Counted from the stretch's first letter, positions 33,931 through 43,374 are shown. The stretch: DNA of 64,000 bases from Angelakisella massiliensis (GCF_900104675.1 NZ_LT629945.1:1292756-1356755), one strand, 5' to 3'. The notes: generated by a model not told the origin, from the sequence alone. Translations and numbers: made by a program.

Positions 33931-35281
33931 AATCATGCTGGCCGCCATGAGCAGCGGCAGCGGCAAAACCACCGTCACCTGGGGCCTGCTGGCCGCTCTG
34001 AGGGATCGGGGCGTGGATGTGCGGGCCTTCAAGTGCGGCCCTGATTACATAGACCCCATGTTCCACACTCGTCTCTTGGGGATTCCCAGCCGGAACCTGG
34101 ACCTGTTTTTGCAGGGGGAGCGGGCGGTGAAGCGGACCCTTTCCCGCCACGGCGGTTCTTTGGCGGTGCTGGAAGGGGCCATGGGCTTCTATGACGGGGT
34201 GGGAGGCACCCATGAGGCCAGCGCCTGGGATGTGGCCAACCGCACCTCCACGCCGGTGATCCTGGTGGTTTGTCCAGGCGGCAGCAGCCTCACCCTGGCG
34301 GCTCAGGTGAAGGGCCTGCGTCAGTTCCGCAGGGCCTCCCGCCTGGCAGGAATCATCCTCAACCGCTGCACCCCCCGGATGTACGGCCACCTCACCCCCA
34401 TCCTCCAGAAGGAAACAGGGCTTCCGGTGCTGGGGTACCTTCCCCCCATGGAGGAAGCGGTGATCCCCAGCCGTCACCTGGGGCTTCTCACCGCCGGGGA
34501 GGTGGAGGACTTTACCCGCCGCAGCGCCGCTCTGGGACAGCAGGTGGAGCGGACAGTGGACCTGGACCGGGTGCTGACCATCGCCCGGAGAGTGCGTCCC
34601 CTGCCGCCGGTGGAGCCTTATTTTTCCGCCCCGCCCCGGTGTGTCATCGCCGTGGCCCGGGACGAAGCCTTCTGCTTTTATTATGCCGACAGCCTGGAAG
34701 CCCTGGAGGAAGCGGGGGCGCAGCTGGCCTTTTTCAGCCCACTGCGGGACAAAACCCTGCCGGAAGGGGTCCAGGGGCTTTATCTGGGCGGGGGCTATCC
34801 GGAGCTGTACGCCCGGCAGTTGAGCGAGAACAGCTCCATGCGCCGCTCCATCATGGAGGCCATCTCCGCCGGGATGCCCACTGTGGCGGAGTGCGGCGGC
34901 TTTCTCTATCTCCAGCGAAGCTTGGAGGACCCGGAAAAGAAGTCCTATCCCATGGTGGGGTTCTTTTCCGGCAAGGGCAGCGGCACCGGAGCGCTGCGGC
35001 GGTTCGGATACATCACCCTTTCAGGGGAACAGGAAAGTATGCTGTTCCGCCCTGGGGAGCAGGTTCCCGCCCATGAGTTCCATCACTGGGACACCGACTG
35101 TAACGGGGAGAGCCTGGAAGCGGTGAAAGCCTCTGGACAGGGAAGCTGGCGGTGCGCCTTTACGGGAGAAAACCTGTATGCCGGATTCCCCCATCTCCAT
35201 TTGGGTGGAAAGCTGCCCCTGGCTGCCCGGTTTGCCGACGCCGCCGCCCGGTGGCAGCCCAAAAAGGAGGGAGAAGAATGA
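33923..35281 (+). CDS. cbiA: Cobyrinate a,c-diamide synthase CbiA
   Basis: The 452-residue ATP-dependent amidase has the P-loop SSGSGKTTVTWG near residues 10-20, CGPDYIDPMFH and EGAMGFYDGVGG. The class I glutamine amidotransferase domain follows with ECGGFLYL (active Cys) and the late HHWDTD segment. It amidates the a and c side chains of cobyrinic acid. Eight bases overlap with cbiET. The next gene starts at the stop codon. Confidence 0.95.
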   Translation: MSRIMLAAMSSGSGKTTVTWGLLAALRDRGVDVRAFKCGPDYIDPMFHTRLLGIPSRNLDLFLQGERAVKRTLSRHGGSLAVLEGAMGFYDGVGGTHEASAWDVANRTSTPVILVVCPGGSSLTLAAQVKGLRQFRRASRLAGIILNRCTPRMYGHLTPILQKETGLPVLGYLPPMEEAVIPSRHLGLLTAGEVEDFTRRSAALGQQVERTVDLDRVLTIARRVRPLPPVEPYFSAPPRCVIAVARDEAFCFYYADSLEALEEAGAQLAFFSPLRDKTLPEGVQGLYLGGGYPELYARQLSENSSMRRSIMEAISAGMPTVAECGGFLYLQRSLEDPEKKSYPMVGFFSGKGSGTGALRRFGYITLSGEQESMLFRPGEQVPAHEFHHWDTDCNGESLEAVKASGQGSWRCAFTGENLYAGFPHLHLGGKLPLAARFADAAARWQPKKEGEE

Positions 35282-35883
35282 AAATTTATCTCCTGCGCCA
35301 CGGGCTGACGGCCTATAATAAGGAAAAACGGTACCAGGGCACCCGGGATATCCCGCTGTGTGACGAGGGCAGGCGGCAGCTGGCCCCGGCCCCCATTTGT
35401 CCGGACCGGGTGTATGTTTCCCCCCTGGTGCGGGCCAGAGAAACCGCTGAGATTCTCTTCCCCCACACTCCCCTGACGGTGGTGGAGGACCTGCGGGAGA
35501 TGTGCTTCGGTATCTTTGAGGGACGCAATTATATTGAGATGGAACATGACCCGGATTATATTTCCTGGGTGGGGGAGGATTGTACCGGACGCTGCCCCGG
35601 CGGGGAGACCCGGGGAGAATTTTCAGACCGCAGCTGCGCCGCCTTCGCCCGGCTGGTGGAGGAGAGCCTTGCCGCAGACTGTAAGGAAATCGCCGTTATG
35701 GCTCACGGCGGGACCCAGATGGCGGTGATGGAGCGGTTTGCCCTGCCTCAGAAGGAGTATTATCACTGGTGTTCCGGCAACGCGGGAGGGTATCTTCTGG
35801 ATACCACCTCTTGGAAAAGCCAGGGGAAGCTGACGCTGGAAGGGGAGGTATCGTTCCTGGTATGCCCCCAGGCGGTCACCTGA
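35278..35883 (+). CDS. Histidine phosphatase family protein, likely alpha-ribazole phosphatase (CobC-type)
   Basis: The 201-residue protein begins with MKIYLLRHGLTAYN, which carries the RHG catalytic motif, and has SPLVRARETAEI and AHGGTQMAVM (second His). This is a branch-1 histidine phosphatase. The position between cbiA and cbiB suggests it dephosphorylates alpha-ribazole phosphate or adenosylcobalamin phosphate, as CobC does. The family is broad, so the specificity rests on context. It overlaps cbiA by ATGA. A 130-base gap to cbiB follows. Confidence 0.8.
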   Translation: MKIYLLRHGLTAYNKEKRYQGTRDIPLCDEGRRQLAPAPICPDRVYVSPLVRARETAEILFPHTPLTVVEDLREMCFGIFEGRNYIEMEHDPDYISWVGEDCTGRCPGGETRGEFSDRSCAAFARLVEESLAADCKEIAVMAHGGTQMAVMERFALPQKEYYHWCSGNAGGYLLDTTSWKSQGKLTLEGEVSFLVCPQAVT

Positions 35884-36013
35884 GCAGAAGCAGCGGGACA
35901 GGCGGCTGATGTTTTCTGGGGGACGGTCTATCCTGATACATTCCCTATGTTCCGATGAAAATCTGAATTTTGGAACCCTTTTCCCACCGGAAGAACGTAA
36001 AGGATGAAGAAGT

Positions 36014-36982
36014 ATGGAAATTTTACTGGCGGCGGCCCTGGGCTGCCTGCTGGACGCACTGCTGGCGGACCCTGCCTGGATGCCCCATCCGGTGGTGCTG
36101 ATGGGCCGGTGTATCACTGCTTTGGAAAGAGGACTGCGGCGGATTTTCCCTCAAACCCCGGAAGGGGAGCGGCGGGCGGGAGCCTGTCTGGCGGTAATTC
36201 TGCCCCTGGGTACGCTGGCGGTCTGCGGCGGGGCCATTTTTCTGGCGAATCTGATCCATCCGGCGCTGGCTTTTGTTCTCCAGGTCCTTTGGTGCTGGCA
36301 GGCGCTGGCAGCCAGGGGCCTTGCGCAGGAAAGCTGCCGGGTACTGGCGGAGCTGGAAAAAGGGGACCTGGAATCGGCCCGGAAGGCGGTCAGCCGCATT
36401 GTGGGCCGGGATACCCAGGCATTGACAGCCCAGGGAGTGACCAAGGCCGCTGTGGAGACGGTGGCGGAGAATTTTTCCGATGGGGTGGTGGCCCCGCTTT
36501 TTTATTTGATGATCGGGGGCGCGCCTTTGGGGATGATGTACAAGGCCGTCAACACCATGGACAGTATGGTGGGGTATAAAAATGACCGGTATCTCCACTT
36601 TGGCCGGTATGCCGCCAAGCTGGATGATGTGGCAAACTATCTTCCCGCCCGGCTGTCAGCATTGCTGCTGTTGGCGGGAGGGGTTCTCACCGGAGGAAAT
36701 GGGAAAAACGGCTGGCGCATCTGGCGGCGGGACCGCCGGAACCACGCAAGCCCCAATTCCGCCCAGACGGAAGCGGCCTGCGCGGGTCTGCTGGAAATCC
36801 AGCTGGCGGGAAACGCCTCCTATTTTGGCAAGGTGGTGGAAAAGCCCACCATCGGGGACCCTGTCCGGCCAGTGGAGCCGGAGGATATCCGCCGGGCAAA
36901 CCGGATGATGATGACGGCCTCCCTGCTGGCGCTGCTGCTGTTGGGCGGAGTCCGTTTGGCGGCGGTGACGCTGCTGGGATAG
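36014..36982 (+). CDS. cbiB: Adenosylcobinamide-phosphate synthase CbiB
   Basis: The 322-residue integral membrane protein has the family segments LGCLLDALLADP near the N-terminus, HPVVLMGR, VAENFSDGVVAPLFY, and MVGYKNDRYLHFGRYAAKLDDVANYLPAR. It joins adenosylcobyric acid with (R)-1-amino-2-propanol phosphate. The start codon is preceded by AAGGATGAAGAAGT, a weak site. It is next to cobD, which makes its amino-propanol phosphate substrate. Confidence 0.95.
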   Translation: MEILLAAALGCLLDALLADPAWMPHPVVLMGRCITALERGLRRIFPQTPEGERRAGACLAVILPLGTLAVCGGAIFLANLIHPALAFVLQVLWCWQALAARGLAQESCRVLAELEKGDLESARKAVSRIVGRDTQALTAQGVTKAAVETVAENFSDGVVAPLFYLMIGGAPLGMMYKAVNTMDSMVGYKNDRYLHFGRYAAKLDDVANYLPARLSALLLLAGGVLTGGNGKNGWRIWRRDRRNHASPNSAQTEAACAGLLEIQLAGNASYFGKVVEKPTIGDPVRPVEPEDIRRANRMMMTASLLALLLLGGVRLAAVTLLG

Positions 36983-37003
36983 TGGGATAGAAAGGAGCAA
37001 GGA

Positions 37004-38056
37004 ATGGAACTGATGCACGGTGGGGACTGGGCGGGCTATGAAGCCCGGTATGGTCGTCCCCCTTTGGATTTCAGCGCCAATGTCAGCCCTTTGGGGCTGC
37101 CGGAGGGAGTGCGCCGGGGAATCATTGCCGCTTTGTCGGAGGCCCACCGGTATCCAGACCCTCTGTGCCGGACGCTGCGGCAGCGACTGGGGGAGCGGGA
37201 AGGACTGCCTCCGGAGCAGATTCTCTGCGGCAATGGAGCGGCGGACCTGATTTTCCGGGGGGTGCTGGCTGTAAGCCCCCGCCGGGCATTGATTACCGCC
37301 CCCACCTTCGGGGAGTATGAACAGGCCCTCACGCTGGCGGACTGCCAGGTGGAACGGTTCTTTCTCCGGGAGGAAGAGGGCTTTGTCCTGACCTCTCGAC
37401 TGTTGGAAGCCATCACCCCCGGCGTGGAGATGGTGTTCCTCTGCGAGCCCAACAATCCCACCGGCGCGGTGTCGGACCGGCAGCTGCTCTTGGAAGTGTT
37501 GGAGCGGTGCCGCCGGACAGGGGCGCTGCTGGTGGTAGACGAGTGCTTCGGGGACTTTCTGGAGGACCAGGAAGCTCACACCCTCCGGGGACAGGTGGGG
37601 GACTTCCCCAATCTGCTGATTCTCAAAGCCTTCACCAAGATGTATGCCATGGCCGGGGTGCGGCTGGGGTACTGCCTATGCGGTGATACAGTGCTGCTGG
37701 AAAAAATGGCCGGGGCAGGGCAGCCCTGGGGCGTTTCCTCCCTGGCCCAGGCGGCGGGACTGGCAGCATTACAGGAAACGGAGTATGTGTCCCAGGTGCG
37801 GCAGCTGATTACCAGACAGCGGCCTGTCCTTCAAAAAGGGCTGGAAGAGCTGGGCTGCACCGTCTGGCCCGGAGCGGCCAATTATCTGCTGTTCAAGGTC
37901 CATCGCCCCGGCCTGACCGAGGCCCTGGAACAGCGGGGAATCACCCTGCGCAGCTGTAAGAATTATCACGGCCTGGGGCCGGATTATTATCGGACAGCGG
38001 TGCGGACGGAAGAAGAGAACCAGCGGCTTTTGGCGGCGCTCAGGGAGGTGCTGTAG
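37004..38056 (+). CDS. cobD: Threonine-phosphate decarboxylase CobD
   Basis: The 350-residue PLP enzyme of the class I/II aminotransferase fold has FSANVSPLGLP, CGNGAADLI, CEPNNPTG, VVDECFGDFL, the PLP lysine in LKAFTKMYAMAGVRLGY, and the C-terminal YRTAVR. The N-terminal MELMHGGDWAGYEARYG start matches CobD rather than HisC. It yields (R)-1-amino-2-propanol phosphate for CbiB. AGGAGC lies 5 bases before the ATG. Confidence 0.93.
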   Translation: MELMHGGDWAGYEARYGRPPLDFSANVSPLGLPEGVRRGIIAALSEAHRYPDPLCRTLRQRLGEREGLPPEQILCGNGAADLIFRGVLAVSPRRALITAPTFGEYEQALTLADCQVERFFLREEEGFVLTSRLLEAITPGVEMVFLCEPNNPTGAVSDRQLLLEVLERCRRTGALLVVDECFGDFLEDQEAHTLRGQVGDFPNLLILKAFTKMYAMAGVRLGYCLCGDTVLLEKMAGAGQPWGVSSLAQAAGLAALQETEYVSQVRQLITRQRPVLQKGLEELGCTVWPGAANYLLFKVHRPGLTEALEQRGITLRSCKNYHGLGPDYYRTAVRTEEENQRLLAALREVL

Positions 38057-38057
38057 G

Positions 38058-39536
38058 ATGGCAAAAATCATTATGATTCAGGGGACTATGTCCGGGGCGG
38101 GAAAAAGCCTTTTGTGTGCCGCTCTCTGTCGTATTTTCCGTCAGGATGGCCTGCGGGTGGCTCCCTTCAAAAGCCAGAATATGGCCCTCAACAGCTATAT
38201 CACCCGGGACGGTCTGGAAATGGGTCGGGCCCAGGTGGTACAAGCGGAAGCGGCGGGAGTGGAACCGGATGTGCGGATGAATCCCATCCTCCTCAAGCCC
38301 TCCAGTGATACCGGCAGTCAGGTGATCGTGCTGGGAGAAGTATGGGGCCAGATGGGGGCCGCCGAATATTACCGGAAAAAGGAGAGCCTCAAGCCGGTGA
38401 TTCGCCAGGCATTTGACAGTCTGGCGGCCCAGTATGATGTCATCGTTATTGAGGGGGCGGGCAGTCCCGCCGAAATCAACCTCCGGGAACATGATATTGT
38501 CAACATGGGTCTGGCTCAGATGCTGGATGCCCCGGTGCTGCTGGCGGGGGACATCGACCGGGGCGGGGTGTTCGCGCAGCTCTATGGCACGGTGGCTTTG
38601 CTGGAACCGGAGGAACGTCAGCGGATCGTGGGTCTTGTCATCAATAAATTCCGGGGTGACCCGGAAATCCTCCGTCCCGGTTTGAAGATGCTGGAGGAGC
38701 GAGCCGGCATCCCGGTGCTGGGAGTGGTTCCCTATATCCGGGCGGATATAGACGATGAGGACAGCCTTTCCACCCGCCTGGACCAGCGTCAGGCCCACCG
38801 TCCGGTGGATGTGGCGGTCATCCGCCTGCCCCGCATCTCCAACTTTACCGACTTTTCCCCCCTGGAAGCCCATCCGGCCCTGGGGGTGCGGTATGTGGAG
38901 CGGGTGGAGGAACTGGGGGCGCCGGATCTGGTGATTCTTCCCGGAACCAAAAATACCATGGAGGACCTGCTGTGGCTGCGGCAGAATGGTCTGGAAGCGG
39001 CAATTCTCAAGCTGGCTGCGGCAGATACTCCGGTGCTGGGGGTGTGCGGTGGCTATCAGATGCTGGGGCGCAAGCTCTCTGATCCCCTGGGCGTGGAGCA
39101 CGGTGGGGAGCTGGCGGGAATGGGTCTGCTCCCCCAGGAGACTGTCTTTACTGGGGAAAAGACCAGGACCCGGGTTTCCGCTGTTGTACAGGCTCCCCAG
39201 ATGAAGGGAGCGGCTATAGAGGGATATGAGATCCACATGGGCCGCACCACCGGAGGGGGAGAGCCCTTCTGCGTCCTCTCTGATGGCAGAACCGAGGGCG
39301 CATGGCGGGGGGATGTGTGGGGAACCTATCTCCATGGGCTGTTTGACACCGGGGAGCTGACCGCCGCCCTGGCCCGATGGCTGCTGGAACGGAAGGGTTT
39401 ACACCCGGAAGATGCCGTCCCGGAAAGCCACTGGGCCTACAAGGAGCGGCAATATGACCTGCTGGCCCGGCAGGTGCGGGAAAATCTGGACCTGAAAGCC
39501 ATTTGGAAGGCAATGGAGGACTATGAGCATGGATGA
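38058..39536 (+). CDS. cbiP: Cobyric acid synthase CbiP
   Basis: The 492-residue protein has the N-terminal MIQGTMSGAGKSLLCAALCR P-loop-type segment, PFKSQNMALNSY, and GAGSPAEINLREHD typical of CbiP/CobQ. The glutamine amidotransferase domain shows GVCGGYQMLG (active Cys) and the late HGLFD (His). It amidates side chains b, d, e and g. It overlaps the adenosyltransferase gene by 14 bases. Confidence 0.96.
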   Translation: MAKIIMIQGTMSGAGKSLLCAALCRIFRQDGLRVAPFKSQNMALNSYITRDGLEMGRAQVVQAEAAGVEPDVRMNPILLKPSSDTGSQVIVLGEVWGQMGAAEYYRKKESLKPVIRQAFDSLAAQYDVIVIEGAGSPAEINLREHDIVNMGLAQMLDAPVLLAGDIDRGGVFAQLYGTVALLEPEERQRIVGLVINKFRGDPEILRPGLKMLEERAGIPVLGVVPYIRADIDDEDSLSTRLDQRQAHRPVDVAVIRLPRISNFTDFSPLEAHPALGVRYVERVEELGAPDLVILPGTKNTMEDLLWLRQNGLEAAILKLAAADTPVLGVCGGYQMLGRKLSDPLGVEHGGELAGMGLLPQETVFTGEKTRTRVSAVVQAPQMKGAAIEGYEIHMGRTTGGGEPFCVLSDGRTEGAWRGDVWGTYLHGLFDTGELTAALARWLLERKGLHPEDAVPESHWAYKERQYDLLARQVRENLDLKAIWKAMEDYEHG

Positions 39537-40047
39537 ACAGTTGGGGCTGCTCCACTTGTACTGGGGAGACAGCAAGGGAAAAACCACCGCCGCCATGGGA
39601 CTGGCAGTGCGGGCGCTGGGAAACGGCCTGCGGGTGGCGGTGCTCCAGTTCCTCAAAAGCGGGACCAGCGGAGAGCTGGAACCTCTGCGGCAGCTGGGGG
39701 CTTCGGTCTGGTCCGGGAAGGGCAGCCGGAAGTTTGTTTTTCAGATGACCCCGGAGGAGCGGGAGGAGACCCGGCAGCTTCAGGACGAAAACCTGCGGCA
39801 GCTGCTGGAAGGCCAGTGGGATCTGGTGGTGCTGGATGAGGCCTGCAGCGCCTGGCAGCTGGAGATGGTGGACCATCAGCTGCTCCGCCGGGCGGTGCTG
39901 GAGCGCCCCAAAAACCAGGAAATGGTCCTCACCGGGAGGGAGCCTGCCCCATGGATGATGGAGGCGGCGGACTATTCCACTGAAATGCGCTGCCACAAGC
40001 ACCCCTATGAGCGGGGAATCAAAGCCAGAAAGGGAGTGGAGTTTTGA
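39523..40047 (+). CDS. Cob(I)yrinic acid a,c-diamide adenosyltransferase (CobO/BtuR family)
   Basis: The 174-residue protein has the P-loop GDSKGKTTAAMGLAVRALG and the WDLVVLDEACSAW segment of the CobA/CobO/BtuR family, which transfers the adenosyl group to Co(I) corrinoids. The C-terminal KHPYERGIKARKGVEF matches the family end. ATG at 39523 or 39529 are alternative starts. It overlaps cbiP upstream and cbiC downstream. Confidence 0.93.
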   Translation: MSMDEQLGLLHLYWGDSKGKTTAAMGLAVRALGNGLRVAVLQFLKSGTSGELEPLRQLGASVWSGKGSRKFVFQMTPEEREETRQLQDENLRQLLEGQWDLVVLDEACSAWQLEMVDHQLLRRAVLERPKNQEMVLTGREPAPWMMEAADYSTEMRCHKHPYERGIKARKGVEF

Positions 40048-40718
40048 GACCGGAGCATTATCTGCCGGGGGATATTGAGCGCACCAGCATGGCAATCATC
40101 ACCCGGGAAATGAAGGAGCGGGGCATTTTCGTCCCGCCGGAGCAGGAAGCTGTGGTGCGGCGGGTCATCCACACCACAGCGGACTTTGATTATGGGGAGA
40201 ATCTCCGTTTTTCGTCTGATGCGGTGGCCGCAGGAGCGGCTTATCTGGCGAAGGGCGGTGTTATCGTCACCGACACCAATATGGCCCGGGCAGGAGTGAG
40301 CAAGCCGATTCTGGCCCGACTGGGGGGAGAGATTCGCTGCTTTATGGCGGAGGAGGAGACCGCCCGCCAGGCAAAGGAGCGAGGGTCCACCCGAGCGGTG
40401 GTCTGTGTGGACCGGGCAGCTGAGGAATACCCCAACGGATTACTGGCGGTAGGTAATGCTCCCACGGCGCTGCTGCGGGCGGTGGAGCTGATGGAAAAAG
40501 GTTACCGTCCCGCCCTGATTGTGGCCGCTCCCGTAGGCTTTGTCAACGTGGTGGAAAGTAAGGAACTGCTGTGGGAGACCTGCCTGTGCCTGGGAGTGCC
40601 GGTGATCGCCGCCATGGGCCGCAAGGGAGGCAGCAATGTGGCCGCCGCCATCTGTAACGCTTTACTGTATCAGGCGGCGGATGCCCTGGACCCTTCCGCA
40701 CGAGGTTGGCAGGGATAA
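40044..40718 (+). CDS. cbiC: Cobalt-precorrin-8 methylmutase CbiC
   Basis: The 224-residue protein with a TTG start at 40044 moves the C11 methyl to C12, giving cobyrinic acid. Motifs HTTADFDYGENLRFS (catalytic His region), TDTNMARAGVSKP, GNAPTALLRAVELM and AAPVGFVNVVESKELL are those of CbiC/CobH. It is the last gene of the operon. A terminator follows about 105 bases later. Confidence 0.94.
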   Translation: MRPEHYLPGDIERTSMAIITREMKERGIFVPPEQEAVVRRVIHTTADFDYGENLRFSSDAVAAGAAYLAKGGVIVTDTNMARAGVSKPILARLGGEIRCFMAEEETARQAKERGSTRAVVCVDRAAEEYPNGLLAVGNAPTALLRAVELMEKGYRPALIVAAPVGFVNVVESKELLWETCLCLGVPVIAAMGRKGGSNVAAAICNALLYQAADALDPSARGWQG

Positions 40719-40823
40719 CTATCCCGCCGCAAGAAAAAAATGGATCGCTGTCGGCTGGTCTGATCCATGGGAGAAAGCTTTGGTTTCGCAGCGTTTGTCC
40801 AGATTTCAATCAATTCAAAAATT

Positions 40824-40856
40824 GCCCCTGATACCTCAGGTACAGGGGCATTATTC
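40824..40856 (+). terminator. Probable terminator of the cobalamin operon
   Basis: GCCCCTG-A-TACCT-C-AGGTA-CAGGGGC (40824-40849) makes a 12-bp hairpin with one bulge, followed by ATTATTCATTT. Confidence 0.6.
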
Positions 40857-41358
40857 ATTTCCTGCGGACCTGAATGTAAATGGGAAGGAGGAAATTTCGG
40901 TACAAACGATGCTGATCGTTGTCAGGGAAAAGTATCCATTGTTCAAATTTCGAATGGCGGAAAGAACTTTTTACGCAGATTTGGAGAGAGAATTTTTCCA
41001 GCCGAAGTCGTCCTGATTTTAGAAAAGCTGTGTTTTGCCTATGACCGCAATCGGAATGCAGTACCAGGCGCACCAGGAAGAGCTTGTAGCTTTGCAATAT
41101 TTCTTAGTTGTATTTTAATGAAATACTAAAATGAGCACAAATGTATTTAATTAAAATATAAATTGTGATTATGACGAAAAATATTCGCATAAATTTGTTG
41201 AAAAATACATATAGTTTTACGGGATTTTTCACAAAAATGAAAAGAACCAGGCAAAAGCTGGAAAATTGTTTTGACATACAATTAACAATCCGTTATACTG
41301 TCTCTTGTTCAACGAGAGATTCTCTCACAAAACAGGAACAGTAAAAGGAGAAACTTGC
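40850..41358. other. Intergenic and promoter region upstream of the secreted flavin reductase
   Basis: No gene is supported. From about 41090 to 41270 the DNA is very AT-rich and could contain an upstream element or regulator sites. A small palindrome GAGAG-ATT-CTCTC (41314-41326) lies just after the -10 and may be an operator. Confidence 0.5.
41271..41299 (+). promoter_or_regulatory. Strong sigma-A promoter of the flavin reductase gene
   Basis: TTGACA (41271-41276), a 17-base spacer and TATACT (41294-41299), preceded by a long AT-rich stretch. Confidence 0.85.
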
Positions 41359-43287
41359 ATGAGAAATCTGTGGAAAAACAGCCGGAAAGCCCTTGCGGTA
41401 GTTTTGGCAATCGTCATGACTATGGGCCTCGCCGCCTGCGGAGGCAGTCAGCCTGCCGCCTCCCCCTCCAGTGAAGAAAGCACAGCCTCTACCGGGGCAC
41501 AGAGTGCTACCGGTACAGCAAAGGGCTTTGGCGGAGATGTATCCGTCACCGTAACCGTTGCCGACGGCAAGATCACCGAAGTGGTTGCTGAAGGCCCGGG
41601 CGAGACCGAGGGTGTGGGTTCTGCCGCTTTGGAGCAGCTGCCCCCCAAGATGGTTTCCGGACAGACCCTGGATGTGGATGCCATCAGCGGCGCCACCATC
41701 ACCAGCAAGGCTGTAGTGGAAGCGGCCAAAGCTGCTGTGACCGCCATGGGTCTGGACCCCGCCTCTTTTGCGGGAACCGGCGAGACCGCCGCTGCTGAAG
41801 ATCAGGAAATCACTGCCGATGTTGTGGTGGTGGGAGCCGGCGGCGCAGGTATGACCGCCGCCATCACCGCTGCCAAGGAAGGCAAGCAGGTGGTTCTGGT
41901 GGAGAGCATGGCCATGGTAGGCGGCAACTCCGTCCGGGCCACCGGCGGTATGAACGCAGCCAAGACCACCGCTCAGGATGCCAATGAGTTCACCGAGAAC
42001 GCCGGTGTGGACAAAACTCTGGCAAGCGCCGCGGAGTACGCTTCCAATGAGACCATTGCCGCCCTTACCGCGACCGTCACCCAGCAGTGGGCGGATTATC
42101 AGGCCAATCCCACTGGTTATTTTGACAGCGCTGAGCTGTTCCAGCTGGATACCCTCATTGGCGGCAAAGGCGTCAATGATCCCGCTCTGGTGGCTGCTCT
42201 GGTAAACAACAGTGCCGACAGCATCGATTGGCTCAAATCCATCGGCATCGATCTGCCCAGCGTGGGCAGCTTCGGCGGCGCTTCCGTCAAGCGTATCCAC
42301 CGCCCTGTGGATGCCGAGGGCAAGACCCTGTCCGTTGGTTCCTATATGATCCCGATTCTGGAGAAAAACTGCAAGGAGCTGGGTATCCAGCTGCTGCTCA
42401 ACACCAAGGCTGACAGCATCCTCACCGATGACACCGGCGCTGCTGTGGGCATTACCGCCACCGGCGAGGGTGGAGCCAAAGTGACCGTCAACGCAGGCAG
42501 CGTGGTACTGGCTACCGGCGGATTTGGCGCGAACCTGGAAATGGTCACCGAGTATAAGCCCGAGCTGGCTGGCTTTGCCACCACCAATGCTCCCGGCGCT
42601 CAGGGCGACGGCATCGCCATGGCTCAGGCCATCGGCGCGGCTACTGTGGACATGGATCAGATCCAGATTCACCCCACTGTGGAAGTAGAGACTGCCGCTC
42701 TGATCACTGAGGGTCTCCGTGGCGACGGCGCTATCCTGGTCAATGCCGAGGGAAAGCGCTTCTGCGACGAGGTAGGTACCCGTGATGCCGTCAGCGCCGC
42801 TGAAATCGCTCAGACCGGCAGCTACGGCTGGCTGGTGATCGACCAGAAGATGGTGGATGCTTCCAGCGTCATCGCAGGCTATATCACCAAGGGCTATACT
42901 GTACAGGGCGATACTTACGAGGCTCTGGCTGAGGCGATGGGCGTTCCCGCCGCTGACTTTGCCGCTACCATGGAAGCCTGGAACGGCGCTGTGGCTGCCG
43001 GTAAGGACGAGGAATTTGGCCGCACCAGCTTTGCTGAGGCGCTGGATACCGCTCCCTACTATGCCATCAAGGTCAGCCCCGGTGTCCATCACACCATGGG
43101 CGGCCTGAAAATCAACACCGATACCCAGGTCCTCAACGGGGAAGGCGCTCCCATTGCCAACCTCTATGCTGCCGGAGAGATCACCGGCGGCGTTCACGGC
43201 GCAAACCGTCTGGGCGGCAACGCTGTGGCCGATTTCGTGGTCTTTGGCCGCATCGCCGGTGCAAAGGCTGCTGAAAATGTCGGCTGA
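41359..43287 (+). CDS. Extracellular FMN/FAD flavoprotein reductase (fumarate/urocanate reductase-like lipoprotein)
   Basis: AAAGGAG lies 8 bases before the ATG. The 642-residue product has a lipoprotein signal (lipobox LAAC, Cys at about 27) and a Ser/Ala-rich spacer. An FMN-binding domain (about 55-135) ends in DAISGATITS, which fits the ApbE covalent-FMN attachment pattern D-x-x-(S/T)-G-A-(S/T). The FAD-binding domain (about 150-640) has VVVGAGGAGMTAAI, GGNSVRATGGMN, HPTVE and the end motif YAAGEITGGVHGANRLGGNA. Such proteins reduce fumarate, urocanate, methacrylate or similar enoates outside the cell. The substrate is unknown. Codon use is notably optimised (many GCC/ACC/GGC), suggesting high expression, in line with the near-consensus promoter. 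Confidence 0.9.
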   Translation: MRNLWKNSRKALAVVLAIVMTMGLAACGGSQPAASPSSEESTASTGAQSATGTAKGFGGDVSVTVTVADGKITEVVAEGPGETEGVGSAALEQLPPKMVSGQTLDVDAISGATITSKAVVEAAKAAVTAMGLDPASFAGTGETAAAEDQEITADVVVVGAGGAGMTAAITAAKEGKQVVLVESMAMVGGNSVRATGGMNAAKTTAQDANEFTENAGVDKTLASAAEYASNETIAALTATVTQQWADYQANPTGYFDSAELFQLDTLIGGKGVNDPALVAALVNNSADSIDWLKSIGIDLPSVGSFGGASVKRIHRPVDAEGKTLSVGSYMIPILEKNCKELGIQLLLNTKADSILTDDTGAAVGITATGEGGAKVTVNAGSVVLATGGFGANLEMVTEYKPELAGFATTNAPGAQGDGIAMAQAIGAATVDMDQIQIHPTVEVETAALITEGLRGDGAILVNAEGKRFCDEVGTRDAVSAAEIAQTGSYGWLVIDQKMVDASSVIAGYITKGYTVQGDTYEALAEAMGVPAADFAATMEAWNGAVAAGKDEEFGRTSFAEALDTAPYYAIKVSPGVHHTMGGLKINTDTQVLNGEGAPIANLYAAGEITGGVHGANRLGGNAVADFVVFGRIAGAKAAENVG

Positions 43288-43319
43288 GAAATGAGCCCGG
43301 AAATAAAGCATAAACAATA

Positions 43320-43374
43320 AACCAGAGCCTTCCGCTTCAGTACAAGCTGATGCGGAAGGCTCTGGTTGTTTATT
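43320..43374. terminator. Terminator after the flavin reductase gene
   Basis: A perfect 16-bp stem (43320-43335 with 43352-43367) is followed by GTTTATT. Confidence 0.85.

Noticed and set aside
41293-43317. 674-codon minus-strand open frame opposite the flavin reductase
   Set aside because: It is a shadow of a strongly codon-biased real gene, with no domain and no start signal.
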